Part shown: positions 61,496 through 64,000 of the stretch, in pieces | How positions within the stretch are numbered: the first letter of the stretch is position 1 | How the letters are laid out: each line of letters begins with the position of its first letter | DNA from: Candidatus Mediterraneibacter surreyensis | Lineage (GTDB): Bacteria > Bacillota > Clostridia > Lachnospirales > Lachnospiraceae | Assembly (NCBI GenBank): GCA_019118885.1 | Contig: DWYB01000086.1 | Span: 38,640 to 102,639, forward strand | Reading direction: 5' to 3' | DNA: 64,000 nucleotides | The notes under the pieces: model-generated | Database searches by the model: none | What the model was told of the DNA's origin: nothing | What the model saw: the letters and a program-made list of their open reading frames with translations, nothing else | Translations under genes and position numbers: made by a program

Positions 61496-63940
61496 TTACT
61501 GTGTCCTGAGCTCTGCATTCATTTTTTTGCCGAGCTTTTTCATCACCTGATTTGCAGCATTTTCTATCTCCTGAGACGTCAGAGTCTTCTCATCCGATCC
61601 GATCGTCAGTCTGATGGTCACGGATTTCTTTCCGGATGGTATCTGTTTTCCTCTGTATTCGTCCACAAAGGAGGCATCCTTAAGAAGCGCGCTGGCCTTC
61701 TTCTTGCCCATGACCGCGTCATAGATATCATGCCATGACGCATCCGCGTCAAAGAGCATGGAAATGTCATAATCTGTCTCCGGATACTCTGCCAGATGGG
61801 TAAATTTATTCGTTCTGGATTTCAGCGGCTTCAGCTTCGTTGCATCCAGTTCGAACAGCATAACGGACAGGTTCTTGATGCCGCACTCCATGGAAACTTT
61901 CTTTGCGACCAGTCCCATGTCTCCGATCTTCTCATCTCCAAGATAGATATTAAGCCACACAACGTTGTCAGCCCACACCGGTTTCTCTTCTTTTCTGAAC
62001 TCATACGCTTCCATATGCGTATAACGCGGCATATACTCAAGAACACCTTTTGCCTCTCTGAAGAGCGCGTTGATGTCTTTCACGCTGCTCGCGAAAGCCG
62101 CTCCGATATGCCTGCGCTGCTCCGGAAGAGATTCTGTCTCATCATATACAGATGTGTAATTTTTATCGAAAAATACCTGAGCCTCCTCAAAAATAGAGAA
62201 ATCATTGTAATAGCGCTCATTTTTCGCAACTGCCTCGCACAGGTTCGGGAGCAGGGAAGAACGGATATATCCCAGTTCCGGTGCCGGCGGAGTGGAAAGC
62301 CTCAGTATTCCGTCCGTGTTCTGAAGGACCGCATTTACGAACACATCATTCATCCACGGGTAGGTATATACTTCCTGCATGCCGCAGCGGATCGCGAGAT
62401 ACTCCTTGATATTTCTGACAAGGTTCTTATCTTTCTGGTTGATCGCACCGGTAAAGGAAGTCGTGAACGCTGTGGCGTCGAAGTTGTCATACCCGTACAT
62501 TCTGGCAACTTCCTCCATCACGTCATCCTTGATGGAGATATCGCCTGTAGAACGCCATGTCGGCGCAGTCACATGCATGTTGTCGACGTCGATCTCCACC
62601 TCGAATCCGAGTTTTTCAAGCTTGCCCCGGATTTCATCGTCTGTCAGATGTTTTCCAAGTCTCTTCTCAAGCCATGCAAGGCTTACGTCGATCTGCGCTC
62701 TCTCCAGCTTCTTCACATAGTTGTCGCAGAATCCTGTCACCTTCAGTTCCGGATAAAGTTCTTTGAAATAGTACATGGAAAGGGCAAGCGCCTGATCACA
62801 TCTCTCAGGATCGATCGCTTTCTCATATCTGGAAGACGCCTCTGTACGTGTATCATAGCGCAGCGCCGTACGCCGGATTCCGGCAGCCTCAAAGTTTGCA
62901 ACCTCCAGAATCACCCTCTCTGTCTTGGGAAGGATGGAATCCTTGGCTCCGCCCATAACTCCTGCAAGTGCAACCGGTCCCTCGGAGTCCGTGATCACAA
63001 GATCGTCGTCGCAGAGCGTAAGTTCGTTGTCGTTTAAGAGGAGCAGCTTCTCTCCTTCGGACGCATGTCTTACCACGATGTGGTCCGTGATGTTATCCGC
63101 GTCAAATGCATGCGTTGGATTTCCAACTGCAAGCATGACATAGTTTGTAATATCTACAAGCGCGTTGATCGGCCGCATTCCAGCTTTCCAGATCCGGTTC
63201 TGCATTTTGTACGGCGACGGCTTCACGCTCACGCCGGACATCTCAACGCCGATGTATCTTGTACATCTGTCCGGCGCGTCGATCTCAACCTTAAAATCAG
63301 ACTGGACGTCTGTCTCAAAAGGTTTGATTTCTTTGAGCGGCAGGTCATAGAGCGCCGCGATCTCGCGCGCGATCCCGTAATGTCCCCAGAGATCCGGTCT
63401 GTTCGTCATTGACTTATTATCGATCTCGAGAAGGATATCATTCATATCCAGCGCATCGGCAAGAGAAGTACCTGCCGGCACGTCGAACGCAGACAGATCC
63501 AGAATCTCTGCTTCCTGCTCTGCCGGGAACAGCTCTCCCAGCCCGATCTCATCGGAAGCGCAGATCATACCGTACGACTCGACTCCGCGAAGTTTGGAAT
63601 TTTTGATCACTACCGGTTCGCCTTCCCCGTGCCAGCGGACAACTGCGCCCGGACAGGATACGGCAACGCGCATCCCTTCTTTCAAGTTGATGCCTCCGCA
63701 GACGATATCCTTGATCTCTCCGCCGCCGATGTCCACCTTGCACACTCTCAATCTGTCCGCATTGGGATGGGGTTCGATCTTTTCGATGACTCCCACCAGC
63801 ATATTGTCAAACCGGCGTGCAAGATCTTCCACGTCCTCCACTTCCACTGTGGACATGGTCAGGTCGTAGGCCAGTTTTTTCAGATCCGCATCCTCCGGAA
63901 TATTCACATAATCCTTGATCCATGATAATGATAACTTCAT
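61496..63940 (-). CDS. pheT: Phenylalanyl-tRNA synthetase beta subunit
   Basis: 814 residues, full length. N-terminal EMAP/tRNA-binding domain (about 40-150), B3/B4 editing domain (about 210-380), B5 domain (about 405-475), the class II-like core, and the C-terminal FDX-ACB anticodon-binding domain (about 720-812). It works as a heterotetramer with PheS, whose end is encoded 11 bp upstream. AAGGAGAG precedes the start at 63940. Confidence 0.98.
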   Translation of the reverse strand: MKLSLSWIKDYVNIPEDADLKKLAYDLTMSTVEVEDVEDLARRFDNMLVGVIEKIEPHPNADRLRVCKVDIGGGEIKDIVCGGINLKEGMRVAVSCPGAVVRWHGEGEPVVIKNSKLRGVESYGMICASDEIGLGELFPAEQEAEILDLSAFDVPAGTSLADALDMNDILLEIDNKSMTNRPDLWGHYGIAREIAALYDLPLKEIKPFETDVQSDFKVEIDAPDRCTRYIGVEMSGVSVKPSPYKMQNRIWKAGMRPINALVDITNYVMLAVGNPTHAFDADNITDHIVVRHASEGEKLLLLNDNELTLCDDDLVITDSEGPVALAGVMGGAKDSILPKTERVILEVANFEAAGIRRTALRYDTRTEASSRYEKAIDPERCDQALALSMYYFKELYPELKVTGFCDNYVKKLERAQIDVSLAWLEKRLGKHLTDDEIRGKLEKLGFEVEIDVDNMHVTAPTWRSTGDISIKDDVMEEVARMYGYDNFDATAFTTSFTGAINQKDKNLVRNIKEYLAIRCGMQEVYTYPWMNDVFVNAVLQNTDGILRLSTPPAPELGYIRSSLLPNLCEAVAKNERYYNDFSIFEEAQVFFDKNYTSVYDETESLPEQRRHIGAAFASSVKDINALFREAKGVLEYMPRYTHMEAYEFRKEEKPVWADNVVWLNIYLGDEKIGDMGLVAKKVSMECGIKNLSVMLFELDATKLKPLKSRTNKFTHLAEYPETDYDISMLFDADASWHDIYDAVMGKKKASALLKDASFVDEYRGKQIPSGKKSVTIRLTIGSDEKTLTSQEIENAANQVMKKLGKKMNAELRTQ

Positions 63941-63951
63941 TTTTTCTCTCC

Positions 63952-64000
63952 TTATCTAAACTGTTTCAGGAATCTTAAATCAGCGCTGTGGAACAGTCTC
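63952..64000 (-). CDS. pheS: Phenylalanyl-tRNA synthetase alpha subunit (last codons only)
   Basis: On the minus strand the frame entering from the window edge reads RLFHSADLRFLKQFR and stops at TAA (63954-63952). This is the typical C terminus of PheS, whose final residues end in a DLRFLxQF pattern. Together with pheT 11 bp downstream it confirms a pheST operon. The rest of the gene lies beyond the window. Confidence 0.9.
   Translation of the reverse strand, partial: RLFHSADLRFLKQFR

Noticed and set aside
61796-63037. 413-codon plus-strand frame
   Set aside because: It lies fully antisense to pheT, with no ribosome-binding site or recognisable domain; a shadow of pheT codon use.

Overview
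The window looks like chromosome of an anaerobic, spore-forming Firmicute, most likely a gut Lachnospiraceae (the Dorea / Mediterraneibacter / Clostridium scindens neighbourhood is my guess). The reasons are: Shine-Dalgarno AGGAGG signals before almost every gene, a YlmC/YmxH-type sporulation protein, a multidomain oxygen-scavenging flavodiiron protein, YesM/YesN-type sugar regulation, DUF3783, DUF975 and CmpB-family proteins, and a carbamate-kinase-like protein with a variant active site. Gene density is high and operons are short. Many are closed by clear intrinsic terminators. I see no rRNA, prophage, insertion sequence or CRISPR array; there is one tRNA.

Layout: 1-2.95 kb, the end of a pilus operon (LPQTG major pilin, two class C sortases). 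3.2-4.2 kb, a PD-(D/E)XK Rpn/transposase-like nuclease. 4.4-4.9 kb, a small HD-GYP protein behind a structured leader. 5.1-8.2 kb, a sugar ABC importer (binding protein plus two permeases, no ATPase). 8.4-13.3 kb, a YesN regulator, a YesM kinase and a membrane-anchored solute-binding protein in one overlapping operon. 13.4-22.6 kb, Tex, a HAD phosphatase, a DnaJ/CbpA-like chaperone, RpiB, a CmpB-family membrane protein, endonuclease III, a class-F-like flavodiiron NADH oxidase and a Crh-like HPr paralogue. 22.6-27 kb, a MATE exporter with an apparent attenuator, MntP, and an OmpR-type two-component system. 27-31 kb, an alanine/glycine:cation symporter, HisH-HisF, uracil-DNA glycosylase and tRNA-Gly(CCC). 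31-36.1 kb, a P-loop kinase and a MacB-like ABC system with an unusual large adaptor. 36.3-45.9 kb, an orphan PTS EIIC, a small alarmone synthetase, SPFH/NfeD, a Zn/Cd P-type ATPase, a TPR lipoprotein, HflX, a ferredoxin-nitroreductase, an SDR and a MESH1-like alarmone hydrolase. 46.1-49.8 kb, the fructose PTS operon fruK-fruA-fruR. 49.9-59.5 kb, hemolysin III, the carbamate-kinase-like protein, a DUF975-CmpB fusion, DUF3783, YlmC, NrdR, TruA, ExoIII, two CobW-type GTPases and a fructokinase. 60.4-64 kb, QueA, PheT and the last codons of PheS, all on the minus strand.

The most unusual stretch is the 865-bp non-coding gap at 59.53-60.39 kb between the converging fructokinase and queA genes. 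A 21-bp inverted repeat (20 of 21 matches) encloses it. Inside are two nested hairpins of about 130-180 nt, an 18-bp perfect palindrome, a good promoter sequence and a strong terminator. It looks like an inserted hairpin element, or a structured RNA locus, placed between the arms of an older terminator. The other points worth checking are the paired CobW GTPases (one with a very long His tract, one fused to a DUF1980-like domain), the attenuator-like leader of the MATE gene, the 10-bp phased repeats over the fru promoter, the HPr paralogue without its catalytic His, and the carbamate-kinase-like protein with altered substrate loops.
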